NCBI GenBank assembly: GCA_018372435.1
Contig: JAHAJA010000013.1
Span: 31,863-95,862, forward strand
Origin: Clostridiales bacterium
GTDB taxonomy: Bacteria > Bacillota > Clostridia > Lachnospirales > Lachnospiraceae
DNA: 64,000 nucleotides
Direction of reading: 5' to 3'
The position numbers were made by a program, and so were the translations under genes. The notes under the pieces are model-generated. The model saw nothing but the letters and a program-made list of their open reading frames with translations. It did no database searches and was not told where the DNA came from. Positions 51,607 to 59,724 of this stretch are shown here, in pieces; the stretch's first letter is position 1, and every line of letters begins with the position of its first letter.

Positions 51607-52785
51607 ATGATTAGTAAATTTAAAAAAGTTTTGTGTAGTTTATTGTTAGCACTTTCATTAATGGTATCAAGTATTTTGGGACCATTAAATGTTCAAGCAG
51701 CGACGATATACGATGAGTCAGATGCAGAGACTGCGGAATTATCAACGGTATTAATAACAACAGGAACAACAGAGGATTTAGAGAAAATTGTTACATATTC
51801 AATTGAAACTACTGTAGAAAATGAAGTAGTACCAATTGATATTCCAGCTAAGGGGTATTTGGATTTCTACGTAGCTACAAATATTTCTAGTGAAGTTGCA
51901 ATATTCACAGATGAAAGTTGTACAAAAAAAGCAGGTTATTCGGTTTATATATCTTCATCTTCAGAACAATTACAAGCAGGCGTATACGGAGAAAATGGAA
52001 AGGCATTTTTTCCAGAAGCAGGTACATATTATGTGAAATTTAGTAAGGCAGGAGCATATTTATTTAGTTCTCAAATGTTTAGTGGGGAAAACCGTACCTT
52101 AAAAGATAATACATATACAACAGCGTATGGATATAAATATGAGTCATTTAACTATGACAGTAATAACATTTATTACAAGTATACTCCATCAAAGACAGGA
52201 TATATTTCTATAAGTACAGAATACCTATCTGATTCCGGTTCAAGTTATATAACTCTATGTAACAGTAGTAAAAAGGAAATTTCCGAGGAAGTTTATACGA
52301 ATACTACTTATTCCTCTGGTAAAGTAGTTTTTGCAGTAAAAAAAGGTGCTACTTACTACATTAAAGTTAAAACTTCATCAGAAAAATATCGTATTAAGAG
52401 TAAAATCACAGGGGTCACTGAAAGTAGCGGAACGAAAAAATCCAATGCTAAAACGTTGACTATTGGAAAAGAGAGAAAAGGAATACTTCTTACAGAAGAT
52501 AAGACTTCGTCAGCCGATTGGTATAAGTTCACGTTATCAAAAGCAACAAAATTAAACCTTACAGTAGCGGGAAATGCCTCATCCGTTGGAATTAAAGTGG
52601 AGTTAACAAGTGCCAATATTGGTGGTTCTGTCGACGTAAATATTAGTGGTGCAGATTATAAACGAACAACGTCACTTGAGACATTTACATCTGCAACTCT
52701 TCCAAAAGGAACCTATTATATTCGTGTTTACAAAGGTGATAAAAAGGCGTCAGGAAATTATTCAATAAAGGTATCTAAGAGATAG
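51607..52785 (+). CDS. Secreted protein with pre-peptidase C-terminal-like beta domains (paralogue 2)
   Basis: The 392-residue product is the same length as its upstream paralogue. The signal peptide (MISKFKKVLCSLLLALSLMV...) likely cleaves after NVQA. Repeated PPC-like segments end in GTYYVKFSKAG, ATYYIKVKTSS and GTYYIRVYKGDK; the last domain has SADWYKFTLSKATKLNLTV. It shares the middle YYK(V/Y)TxSKxGxISxS region with paralogue 1 but has diverged strongly at the N-terminus. It has a good AGGAGG ribosome site and its own terminator. Confidence 0.83.
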   Translation: MISKFKKVLCSLLLALSLMVSSILGPLNVQAATIYDESDAETAELSTVLITTGTTEDLEKIVTYSIETTVENEVVPIDIPAKGYLDFYVATNISSEVAIFTDESCTKKAGYSVYISSSSEQLQAGVYGENGKAFFPEAGTYYVKFSKAGAYLFSSQMFSGENRTLKDNTYTTAYGYKYESFNYDSNNIYYKYTPSKTGYISISTEYLSDSGSSYITLCNSSKKEISEEVYTNTTYSSGKVVFAVKKGATYYIKVKTSSEKYRIKSKITGVTESSGTKKSNAKTLTIGKERKGILLTEDKTSSADWYKFTLSKATKLNLTVAGNASSVGIKVELTSANIGGSVDVNISGADYKRTTSLETFTSATLPKGTYYIRVYKGDKKASGNYSIKVSKR

Positions 52786-52798
52786 TGGATATAGAAGA

Positions 52799-52834
52799 CA
52801 AAAGGAACTAGGCAGATAAGCCTAGTTCCTTTTG
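52799..52834. terminator. Bidirectional terminator between the secreted-protein genes
   Basis: AAAAGGAACTAGGC and GCCTAGTTCCTTTT form a perfect 14-base stem with a 6-base loop. Confidence 0.92.
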
Positions 52835-52866
52835 CATAGTCAGAATTATATTGACCGTTTAAGTTA

Positions 52867-53871
52867 TTAGTAATAATAACTATATTGAAATTTTCCGCTT
52901 GAAGAATATGTTGCATTACGAAGATCTGCTTTTTTGTTTTTTAAGTTTGCTTTTTTAATTGTTAGAGTGAAATCTTTTGTAGAACCGTGAGAAACACTCA
53001 TTTTCATAGATTTTGTTGAATAAGTTCCAATTGTTTTTCCTGCATCTGTTTTAAAGGTAATTTTAACATTTTTTAGTTCAGTAACTTTATAACCCGAATA
53101 GTTAACAAATCTACATTTTAGTACTAAATCACCGTTTGTAGCATAAGAGGAACTGTACACTTGTAATCCACAGTTACCGTAATATAGATCACTAGTTGTC
53201 ATTTTAGTTTCTTTGTATGTATTAGCTTTTACAGTAATTTTACAAGTCAATTTTTGACCACTTTTTGTCTTTGCTGTAATTGTAGTAGTTCCTGCTTTTT
53301 TAGCAGTAACAATACCTTTGCTATTTACCGTTGCAACACTAGCCTTACTTGATGACCAAGTTACTGATTCTGAGGTATTATCAACCTTTAACTTTTTCGT
53401 AAAACCTACGGATAGTGTTGCAGATTTATCGCTTATTGTTGCTAGAATCTTTTCTGCATCAATATCAAATAAAAATTGCGAATCTGTATCAAACATAAGT
53501 GTTACATTATAATCTCCCGAGGGCATATTATCGCAAGTAAGTCCATAGCAATAGAGGCCCGCATCTTCATACCAATACCAATCAGTACTGTAGATAACAC
53601 TGTCACCATATAAGTCACCAGCACTATCATATATACTTACGTCACAGTTTAATACATCTGGAACATAGAAATATAAGGATATATTTGTATTTGTATCAAC
53701 TGTAAAATCATAAGATAGTTCTGTATTAGCTACTGCTGTGCCCTCTTCTTCTAATAAAATATCATACTCTTTCTGGGCAGCCTGAATAGTATCTGTGTTA
53801 GCGAATACTGCGGTTAGGCAAATTAAAAATGCTAATACTATTGAATAAATTTTAGTTCGTTTTGTTCTCAT
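52867..53871 (-). CDS. Secreted protein with bacterial Ig-like (BIG2) domain
   Basis: The 334-residue protein has a signal peptide (IYSIVLAFLICLTAVFANT, cleavage after IQAA). It then has a PPC-like N-terminal beta domain (residues 40-140), and a BIG2 domain around residues 145-220 (LSVGFTKKLKVDNTSESVTW, SVATVNSKGIVTAKKAGTTT). A C-terminal beta domain contains VTELKNVKITFKTDAGKTIG and ends KFQYSYYY. It is probably a cell-surface adhesion or matrix protein. GGAGGA lies upstream of the start. It is divergently oriented to the PPC paralogues, together forming a small surface-protein cluster. Confidence 0.85.
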   Translation of the reverse strand: MRTKRTKIYSIVLAFLICLTAVFANTDTIQAAQKEYDILLEEEGTAVANTELSYDFTVDTNTNISLYFYVPDVLNCDVSIYDSAGDLYGDSVIYSTDWYWYEDAGLYCYGLTCDNMPSGDYNVTLMFDTDSQFLFDIDAEKILATISDKSATLSVGFTKKLKVDNTSESVTWSSSKASVATVNSKGIVTAKKAGTTTITAKTKSGQKLTCKITVKANTYKETKMTTSDLYYGNCGLQVYSSSYATNGDLVLKCRFVNYSGYKVTELKNVKITFKTDAGKTIGTYSTKSMKMSVSHGSTKDFTLTIKKANLKNKKADLRNATYSSSGKFQYSYYY

Positions 53872-53999
53872 AACATTTCCTCCAATTAAATAATTTTATC
53901 CATTATTTACTATACTATACTCAAATTGACATTACAAGTCAGAGGTTGTATTAAATAAGTAATTTTGTAGAATAATAGTTAAACATTATGTTTTATATA

Positions 54000-54035
54000 A
54001 AAAAAGACCAATCACAAATGTATATTGGCCTTTCT
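54000..54035 (-). terminator. Terminator after the hemolysin III-like gene
   Basis: On the minus strand AAAGGCCAAT pairs with ATTGGTCTTT (one G-T) and is followed by a T-run, 14 bases after the stop at 54049. Confidence 0.75.
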
Positions 54036-54048
54036 AGCAACAAAATTA

Positions 54049-54714
54049 TTATATTGGCATCTTAGCCACATACACGTACATAAGTACAAAGTGGCAGAAA
54101 CTACCCCCTAAGCAGAATAGATGAAATATATCATGAGAATTAAATTTTTTATGAATACTATTAAAAACGGGAAGTTTTAATGCATAAATGACACCACCAA
54201 CCGTATAGATAACACCACCTGCTAATAACCAACCAAAAGCAGGACCAGATAATTTGGCTAATAATTGTGGAAAAGCGAAGATACACATCCAACCCATAGC
54301 AATATATATTACGGAGGATACCCAGCGTGGACAGTATATCCAAAACGCTTTTAGGCATATACCAGCAAGAGCCATTGCCCAGATAACAATAAATAACGTC
54401 CAACCGGTACGACCACCAAGTACAATTAAACAAATTGGAGTATACGTACTTGCTATAAGTATGGAGATACTCATGTGATCAAACTTCTTGAGTCTTCGGT
54501 TAATGGTTTCTGTAGAATTAATAGAATGATATAATGAACTTGCGGTATATAGAAGAACTAAACCAAAGCTAAAAATACCAAGCGATATAAGGTGCAGAGA
54601 ATCTGAAGTTCTTGCTAATTGTATTAGTAATGGAATAGATATAAGTAATGCGGTAGCAGAACCAATTATATGTGTAAGTGCACTAGCGGGATCTTTTAAG
54701 TGTAATTTTTTCAT
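54049..54714 (-). CDS. Hemolysin III family (PAQR-like) membrane protein
   Basis: The 221-residue protein has seven membrane segments. The conserved PAQR/YqfA residues are seen in SSLYHSINS, LKKFDHMSISILIASTYTP and HDIFHLFCLGGSFCHF, which supply the Ser-His-Asp-His-His metal site proposed for the superfamily. It begins LHLKDPASALTHIIGSATAL. The family name is historical; the function in bacteria is likely lipid or envelope related. GGAGG precedes the start. It is a single gene with its own terminator. Confidence 0.92.
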   Translation of the reverse strand: MKKLHLKDPASALTHIIGSATALLISIPLLIQLARTSDSLHLISLGIFSFGLVLLYTASSLYHSINSTETINRRLKKFDHMSISILIASTYTPICLIVLGGRTGWTLFIVIWAMALAGICLKAFWIYCPRWVSSVIYIAMGWMCIFAFPQLLAKLSGPAFGWLLAGGVIYTVGGVIYALKLPVFNSIHKKFNSHDIFHLFCLGGSFCHFVLMYVYVAKMPI

Positions 54715-54929
54715 AATAAAACGCCTCCATAACCTGTGTCGAGTTTAACAATAACCTCACATATAGTATTGATAACTACATGTGATAATATGTATATTAC
54801 ACCTATATAAATTAAAAATCAATAGGAAAATATTTATGCATATGATATAATGACTGCACTTAATGTAATTAAATCAATTTTACTATATATGAAAGAGGAA
54901 TTCGTTTAGAAAGGGGTATTGTTAATATT

Positions 54930-55118
54930 ATGGATTTGAATATTGGTGATATTGTTAAATTAAAGAAACAGCACCCATGCGGAAGTAGTGAATGGGAAAT
55001 CCTTAGAGTAGGTATGGACTTTCGTTTAAAATGCATGGGGTGTGGGCACCAGGTTATGTTACCAAGAAAACAAGTTGAGAAGAACATACGGAATATCCGT
55101 AAAAAGAATGAAGAATAA
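54930..55118 (+). CDS. DUF951 family protein
   Basis: The 62-residue protein contains NIGDIVKLKKQHPCGSSEW, VGMDFRLKCMGCGHQVMLPR and KQVEKNIRNI, the full DUF951 pattern with the cysteines HPCG and CMGCG that probably bind zinc. Such proteins often sit near rpsF in Firmicutes, as here. Function is unknown, with a nucleic-acid or ribosome-linked role sometimes suggested by context. AAAGGGG lies about 13 bases before the start. Confidence 0.9.
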   Translation: MDLNIGDIVKLKKQHPCGSSEWEILRVGMDFRLKCMGCGHQVMLPRKQVEKNIRNIRKKNEE

Positions 55119-55168
55119 GAAGAAACCTATAAACAAGGGGTCAAATAAGCAAATTTGTAAAAAAAAAG

Positions 55169-55197
55169 TTGCATAAGTTGTACAAGTATGTTAAAAT
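55169..55197 (+). promoter_or_regulatory. Predicted promoter of the rpsF-ssb-rpsR operon
   Basis: TTGCAT at 55169-55174 and TAAAAT at 55192-55197 with a 17-base spacer leave an approximately 90-base leader before rpsF. Leaders here often bind the S6-S18 complex; I could not identify that motif with confidence. Confidence 0.6.
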
Positions 55198-55294
55198 CAT
55201 AAATTGTGATATATTTAAAATTAATTAATCCTTGCTCTTTTTTAATGTATTAAAAAAGAAAAGGGCCAAAGACCAGAAGGAGGTGCAAGCAACT

Positions 55295-55582
55295 ATGAAC
55301 AAATATGAATTAGCCTTAGTTGTTAGTGCAAAAATCGAAGATGATGCAAGAGTAGCAGCTGTAGAACAAGTGAAAGAATTAATCGCTAGATTTGGTGGTA
55401 CAGTTACTAACGTTGATGAATGGGGTAAGAAAAGATTAGCTTACGAAATTCAAAAAATGAAAGAAGGTTTCTACTACTTCATCCAATTCGAATCTGAACC
55501 AACAGCTCCAAGAGAAATCGAACAAAGAGTTCGTATCATGGAATCTGTTATCAGATATTTATGCATTAGACAAGACGCATAA
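55295..55582 (+). CDS. rpsF: 30S ribosomal protein S6
   Basis: The 95-residue protein begins MNKYELALVVSAKIEDDAR and contains VKELIARFGGTVTNVDEWGK, KRLAYEIQKMKEGFYYFIQF and a C-terminal RIMESVIRYLCIRQDA, matching S6 throughout. The ATG at 55295 has GGAGG 11 bases upstream; the open frame extends 21 codons into the leader without support. It is first in the conserved rpsF-ssb-rpsR operon; S6 pairs with S18 on the 30S platform. Confidence 0.97.
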   Translation: MNKYELALVVSAKIEDDARVAAVEQVKELIARFGGTVTNVDEWGKKRLAYEIQKMKEGFYYFIQFESEPTAPREIEQRVRIMESVIRYLCIRQDA

Positions 55583-55600
55583 AGAAGGAGGAATTCCTTT

Positions 55601-56044
55601 ATGAATAAAGTAATCCTAATGGGCCGTCTAACAAGAGACCCTGAAGTGAGATATTCCCAAGGGGAAGGTTCACTTGCTATAGCAAGATATACAATCGCGG
55701 TAGATCGAAGATTTAAACGTGATGGTGATCAACAAACAGCAGATTTTATCAGTTGTGTATCATTTGGTAAAACAGCAGAGTTTGCAGAGAAGTATTACAG
55801 ACAAGGAACGAAAGTACTCGTAACTGGTCGTATACAGACTGGTAGCTATACGAATAAGGATGGACAAAAAGTCTACACAACAGAAGTTGTTGTAGAAGAA
55901 CAGGAATTTGCAGAAAGCAAGGCAGCAGCTAGTGAATCTGGCGGTTTCCAACAAGCAGCAGCAAGACCTGAGCCAAGCCAAGCAATTGGCGATGGATTCA
56001 TGAATATCCCTGATGGTATTGATGAAGAATTACCATTTAATTAA
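55601..56044 (+). CDS. ssb: Single-stranded DNA-binding protein
   Basis: The 147-residue protein has an OB-fold domain of about 105 residues (MNKVILMGRLTRDPEVRYSQ, IARYTIAVDRRFKRDGDQQ, ADFISCVSFGKTAEFAEKYY, GTKVLVTGRIQTGSYTNKDG). A flexible linker rich in Ala, Ser, Gln and Gly follows, then the acidic tip DGIDEELPFN that recruits partner proteins. It lies between S6 and S18, as in most Firmicutes. AAGGAGGA lies before the start. Confidence 0.97.
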   Translation: MNKVILMGRLTRDPEVRYSQGEGSLAIARYTIAVDRRFKRDGDQQTADFISCVSFGKTAEFAEKYYRQGTKVLVTGRIQTGSYTNKDGQKVYTTEVVVEEQEFAESKAAASESGGFQQAAARPEPSQAIGDGFMNIPDGIDEELPFN

Positions 56045-56112
56045 TATGACTTAGAAGTTAAAACTATATATATACATGGTTATGTATAAAATTTGGATAA
56101 GGAGGTTGTGTT

Positions 56113-56388
56113 ATGCCATACAATAAGAATGATAGAAACGATAGAGCTGATTCTCCAATGAAGAGAAGAGGCGGACGTAGAAGAAAAAAAGTATGTGTAT
56201 TCTGTGTTGACAAAAACAATACTGGTATCGATTTTAAAGATGTCAACAAATTAAAAAGATATGTATCTGAAAGAGGTAAAATTCTTCCTAGAAGAATTAC
56301 AGGAAACTGTGCGAAACACCAAAGAGCTCTTACAGTAGCAATTAAGAGATCTAGACATATCGCTTTAATGCCATATACAATGGACTAA
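56113..56388 (+). CDS. rpsR: 30S ribosomal protein S18
   Basis: The 91-residue protein has KKVCVFCVDKNNTGIDFKDV, KLKRYVSERGKILPRRITGN and CAKHQRALTVAIKRSRHIAL. The CVFC plus NCAKH pattern suggests a zinc-type S18. A long basic N-terminus (KRRGGRRRKK) is present. AAGGAGG lies 9 bases before the start. The last codons and the terminator are repeated about 4.8 kb downstream, next to an integrase, so the 3' end appears to serve as an integration site while the reading frame is preserved. Confidence 0.97.
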   Translation: MPYNKNDRNDRADSPMKRRGGRRRKKVCVFCVDKNNTGIDFKDVNKLKRYVSERGKILPRRITGNCAKHQRALTVAIKRSRHIALMPYTMD

Positions 56389-56514
56389 TAAAAAGTTAAC
56401 CGTTACATGATGTAAATCGTGTAGCGGTTTTTTTATGCTACTATATACATAAGACTTAGTTTGTTTTTAATTAATTTTTCACTGCATAAAATTGTCCGCA
56501 TAGTTTATAAAACC
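56360..56514 (+). repeat. Left flanking repeat (attL candidate) at the rpsR 3' end
   Basis: TCGCTTTAATGCCATA at 56360-56375, inside rpsR codons, is exactly repeated at 61185-61200. Similarity continues with substitutions and small gaps through the terminator and on to GTTTATAAAACC near 56503-56514, so the duplicated segment is roughly 155 bases. This is the left boundary of the element with the integrase. Confidence 0.75.
56398..56434 (+). terminator. Terminator after rpsR (left copy)
   Basis: AACCGTTACATGAT pairs with ATCGTGTAGCGGTT (wobbles included) and is followed by a T-run. An almost identical copy lies at 61222-61258. Confidence 0.9.
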
Positions 56515-56671
56515 ATGGAGATAATGATAGTAACGATTTCATAATTGATTTTAATCATTATGAAACAGTTTTCATTGGATATTCTATCAATATTTTAGTA
56601 ATACTATGGTGGCAGATTCACAATAGTAAAAAAGGGAATTAAATCTGCCTTAAGAAAGGACAAGGTAAAAT

Positions 56672-57796
56672 ATGATGAAAAGACGTTTTAAGAAAAGCAT
56701 GATTGCACTTATGGTAATTGTTGCAATGATAAGTGTTACTGCTTGTAGTAGTAAAAAAGAAAATGTAAAAAATAACAACAATGCAGTAAATGAGGGTAGT
56801 AATACAGGAGATAATACGCCTAATGACACAAAAGTAGAGGAAAATGTAGGTAATCAAGAAACCGGTGGTATTATAGAAAAATACAATACGTTATTAAAAA
56901 ACGAAACTGATCGTGAAAAGGTATATGGATTCATTGGTGAAAACATCACTAATGCAAGTGAAGCAGAAGCAGATCAATTAGTTAGTGGTGTAATAGGATA
57001 TGAAGATACTTATGAAGACGTAGATTATGAACGTTTATATGCTTATAAAAATTACGTTTCTGATGAAGTAGAAGAATTCTTAGAACTAATGTATGAGAAC
57101 CACCAAAAACCATATATGAATGAGAAAGAATTAGGAGTTACATTAGATGAATTATTAGACCGCGCAGAAGAATTTGAAGAACACATTGCAGAATTCCCTG
57201 ATGGGATTACAACACAACATTCCTATGATATGTATGTAAAACTTATGGATGCAGCTATTGTTGGTGGATATGATAAAGAGAAAAAAGTTGCTAACTACTA
57301 TAAAGGTGATGCGGAAAATCGTATTGACGGACGTGCAGTTGATGAATATATGAAATTCTTAGCTGATGAAGAAGACGATGATGCTAATAATAAAAAAGTT
57401 AGTACAAACACTACTGACAAAACAAATGCTACTAAAACAAACACCAATACAAATACAACAAATGTTAACACAACAGATGCTAACACAACAAACACTAACA
57501 CAACAAAAGCTAACACAACAAACGCTAACACGACAAATACAAAGACTGGTACAAATACAAACACAAATACAAACACAAATACAAACAATAATACGAATAC
57601 AACAAACAATACAACAAATAATACAACTGTAAATGTTGGTGATAATTCTGAAGAGCAATTTGATGCACCAATTACAAGAAGTATTGTTCAAGAATATGTA
57701 GATCTACTTGTAAAATCTAAGAACGAAATTACAACTGCAGTAGAAGATTTTTATGCAAATCTTAATACTTTAATAGCTGATAAATTTGGTATGTAA
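56672..57796 (+). CDS. Lipoprotein with Asn/Thr repeat tract
   Basis: The 374-residue protein has lipobox SVTAC near residue 26 and an Asn-rich spacer. A helical acidic domain covers about residues 65-235 (ADQLVSGVIGYEDTYEDVDY, ELMYENHQKPYMNEKELG). Then comes a low-complexity tract at about residues 246-325 made of N, T, A and K (NTNTTNVNTTDANTTNTNTT). It ends with a short helical domain (SIVQEYVDLLVKSKNEITTA). I recognise no family. The tract probably acts as a flexible stalk. AAGGACAAGG precedes the start. Cargo of the rpsR element or a displaced chromosomal gene. Confidence 0.8.
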   Translation: MMKRRFKKSMIALMVIVAMISVTACSSKKENVKNNNNAVNEGSNTGDNTPNDTKVEENVGNQETGGIIEKYNTLLKNETDREKVYGFIGENITNASEAEADQLVSGVIGYEDTYEDVDYERLYAYKNYVSDEVEEFLELMYENHQKPYMNEKELGVTLDELLDRAEEFEEHIAEFPDGITTQHSYDMYVKLMDAAIVGGYDKEKKVANYYKGDAENRIDGRAVDEYMKFLADEEDDDANNKKVSTNTTDKTNATKTNTNTNTTNVNTTDANTTNTNTTKANTTNANTTNTKTGTNTNTNTNTNTNNNTNTTNNTTNNTTVNVGDNSEEQFDAPITRSIVQEYVDLLVKSKNEITTAVEDFYANLNTLIADKFGM

Positions 57797-57903
57797 TAAA
57801 ACTATTATTTTAACGTTATAAATAAACAAAACACCTTCTAGTTACTTATGTATATAGAGGGTGTTTTTGTTAGTATTGAACAAAAATTAATAATGACAAA
57901 TTA

Positions 57904-58514
57904 GTAAGGAGAATTTTAATTTAGCTAAAGAAAAATTAAGCATAAAAAGTGGTATAAGTGATTTGGATTTGGCAATTTCTACCTATGTAATCATAACGCA
58001 ATCATTTAATGCAATTGGAAAAAATTACAGAGCACTGGAAAAAAACTATTCTCAAGATGAAATGTCATATCTATACAAGAAAAAGAACCTGCGTTTATTA
58101 CCTGTCATAGAAAGAATGAAAGGTGTTGTAACTAAAAACATGGATGCGATAGAGTTACTCGGACAGGTAACGGACAATAAAAATGCGGTAGTGTACCTTG
58201 ACCCTCCATACGTAGCTGAAACTAGGATTTGTAAGGATGTTTATAGTTATGAATGTAATAACCAATACCAAGTTAATTTAATTCATAGTATAAGAGATGC
58301 TAAGTGTAAAATTGTTCTTTCTGGCTATGATAACGAGTTATATGATAAGGAGCTAGGAGAGGGTTGGGAGAAAATTATTATAGCCGGCAATACCTATAAG
58401 TATTCGTCTCCAAGTCCTATAAAACCAAAAGCACAAGAAATAGTATGGATAAATTACAAGTTAGATAATTATGCAAGAGCAATGATATTTCAAAATAATA
58501 GAAAAGCGTGCTAA
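57904..58514 (+). pseudogene. Truncated D12-class DNA adenine methyltransferase
   Basis: The frame reads IKSGISDLDLAISTYVIITQ, FNAIGKNYRALEKNY, LLGQVTDNKNAVVYLDPPYV and later KCKIVLSGYDNELYD and PSPIKPKAQEIVWINYK. This is the C-terminal two thirds of a phage-type Dam methylase with the catalytic DPPY. The N-terminal SAM-binding FxGxG part is absent and upstream codons run without a start codon into AT-rich DNA; the only in-frame starts are TTGs without a ribosome site. It is therefore judged non-functional, a fragment of former mobile DNA. Confidence 0.7.
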
Positions 58515-58942
58515 TTAAGTAAACACAATAGCTCTATTAAAGGCACTTTTAGTATAAATACTAAAGGAGATAATGTAAAAAAATTTAATAGAAATATGTT
58601 AAGCATCTGAAGTTAAGAGATAAGAATATATTGAGAATTGTAAGTGGTATAAGTGGATGGAACAACATTAGAATGGATTAGATAGGGGAACTTTAGATGC
58701 AAGTGAGCAGAATATTATATAACAAAACTGAAAGTAGAAAGGGGATTTAAGAAAGCGTTTGTGGAAGTGGAAATATATAGGGGTAATAAGAGAAAAATAG
58801 TGGGAGAAAATGTATTTTAATTTAAAAAATACATATTATTATAGAATCGTAATGAATATGAGAAAATAGAGATGTTATAGAATCTACTTTCAGTTTTTGA
58901 TTAAAAACATAATAGTCATTAATTGAAGGAGAGTGGTTTATA
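58515..58942. other. Intergenic region inside the element
   Basis: I see no gene, RNA or strong repeat in this 428-base stretch. It is AT-rich, contains several isolated purine-rich runs (GAAAGGGG near 58738) without start codons at useful distance, and ends with the ribosome site AAGGAGA of the next gene. Confidence 0.5.
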
Positions 58943-59368
58943 ATGTTTAAAATAATAAATATAAACAGAATAGCAATAGTAATATATATTAGTAAAATAG
59001 AAGCGAATAAATTAAATTACTATAAAAAAGCAGAGGAACTGTTTAAATGTATAGAACCTATAGATAAAGTTATCTTTTATGATTTATCAAACAAAGATAA
59101 AACAGAGGAAACAAGAAATTACATTAGAACTCTAAATGAAATTGTAAGTATAAATAAGGATAAAACTTATGTAGTTGTAATTCCTTCAACAGTTGAAGTG
59201 ACTCAAGATATATTAGAAGTGCAGGAAATCTCAGCATATTTATCTAGAGTAGCAGATATGGAAAACATGGAATGTTGGTTCATCAAAAATAGACTTGATA
59301 ATGAATTAGAATTCTTAAAAGTATACTCACCTTTAATAGATGGAGGGGATGCTTGTGAAGAAAACTAA
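58943..59368 (+). CDS. Small protein of unknown function in the rpsR element
   Basis: The 141-residue protein begins MFKIININRIAIVIYISKIE and contains ELFKCIEPIDKVIFYDLSNK, TYVVVIPSTVEVTQDILEV and MENMECWFIKNRLDNELEFL. Alternating beta and helix segments suggest a small alpha/beta fold, but I recognise no family. AAGGAGA lies upstream of the start. Its end overlaps the excisionase-like gene by 14 bases, so it is part of the element's control module, perhaps regulatory. Confidence 0.65.
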   Translation: MFKIININRIAIVIYISKIEANKLNYYKKAEELFKCIEPIDKVIFYDLSNKDKTEETRNYIRTLNEIVSINKDKTYVVVIPSTVEVTQDILEVQEISAYLSRVADMENMECWFIKNRLDNELEFLKVYSPLIDGGDACEEN

Positions 59369-59564
59369 TAGTGGAACTAAACAAATGATGGATATGCAAA
59401 ATAAAATAGCCGTATCAACGGAAGAGTTGCAATTACTCCTTAGTTGTGGGAGAAAGACAGCTATTAAGATTGGGCACTCTGCTGAAGCAAGAATCGACTG
59501 GGGAAAAAGGGTATTATGGAATGTAAATAGAGTCAAAGGGTATATGGACGAGATTTCAGAATAA
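59355..59564 (+). CDS. Excisionase-like helix-turn-helix protein
   Basis: The 69-residue product contains AVSTEELQLLLSCGRKTAIK, GHSAEARIDWGKRVLWNV and RVKGYMDEIS, the compact winged-helix form of Xis-type proteins found next to Lachnospiraceae integrases. I use the GTG at 59355, which has GGAGGGG 6 bases upstream; in-frame ATGs at 59340 and 59349 overlap or abut that site. It lies 160 bases before the integrase and overlaps the preceding gene, as expected of an int-xis module that directs excision. Confidence 0.75.
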   Translation: MKKTNSGTKQMMDMQNKIAVSTEELQLLLSCGRKTAIKIGHSAEARIDWGKRVLWNVNRVKGYMDEISE

Positions 59565-59724
59565 TAAGTAATGTGAATTTATAAGCATAATAAGTAGATT
59601 GGAATTAGTAAGATTACTAATTTAGTACATAATTAGTAGTGATAATTAATAGTCTTCTTGAAACTAAAAAGGATAAGCGTTAAAATCATACAATTACAAT
59701 GTGAGTATAAGGAGAATGTGTAAT

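Noticed and set aside
55198..55294. S6-S18 binding leader RNA upstream of rpsF
   Set aside because: Such leaders are known at this position, but I could not draw the required stem and bulge convincingly, so it is not listed as a feature.
57298..57691. Long antisense and alternative-frame ORFs across the lipoprotein repeat tract
   Set aside because: They arise because the triplet-like ACA/AAY repeat has no stops in several frames; their residue composition (V/F or C/I runs) is that of a translated repeat, and no ribosome sites are present.
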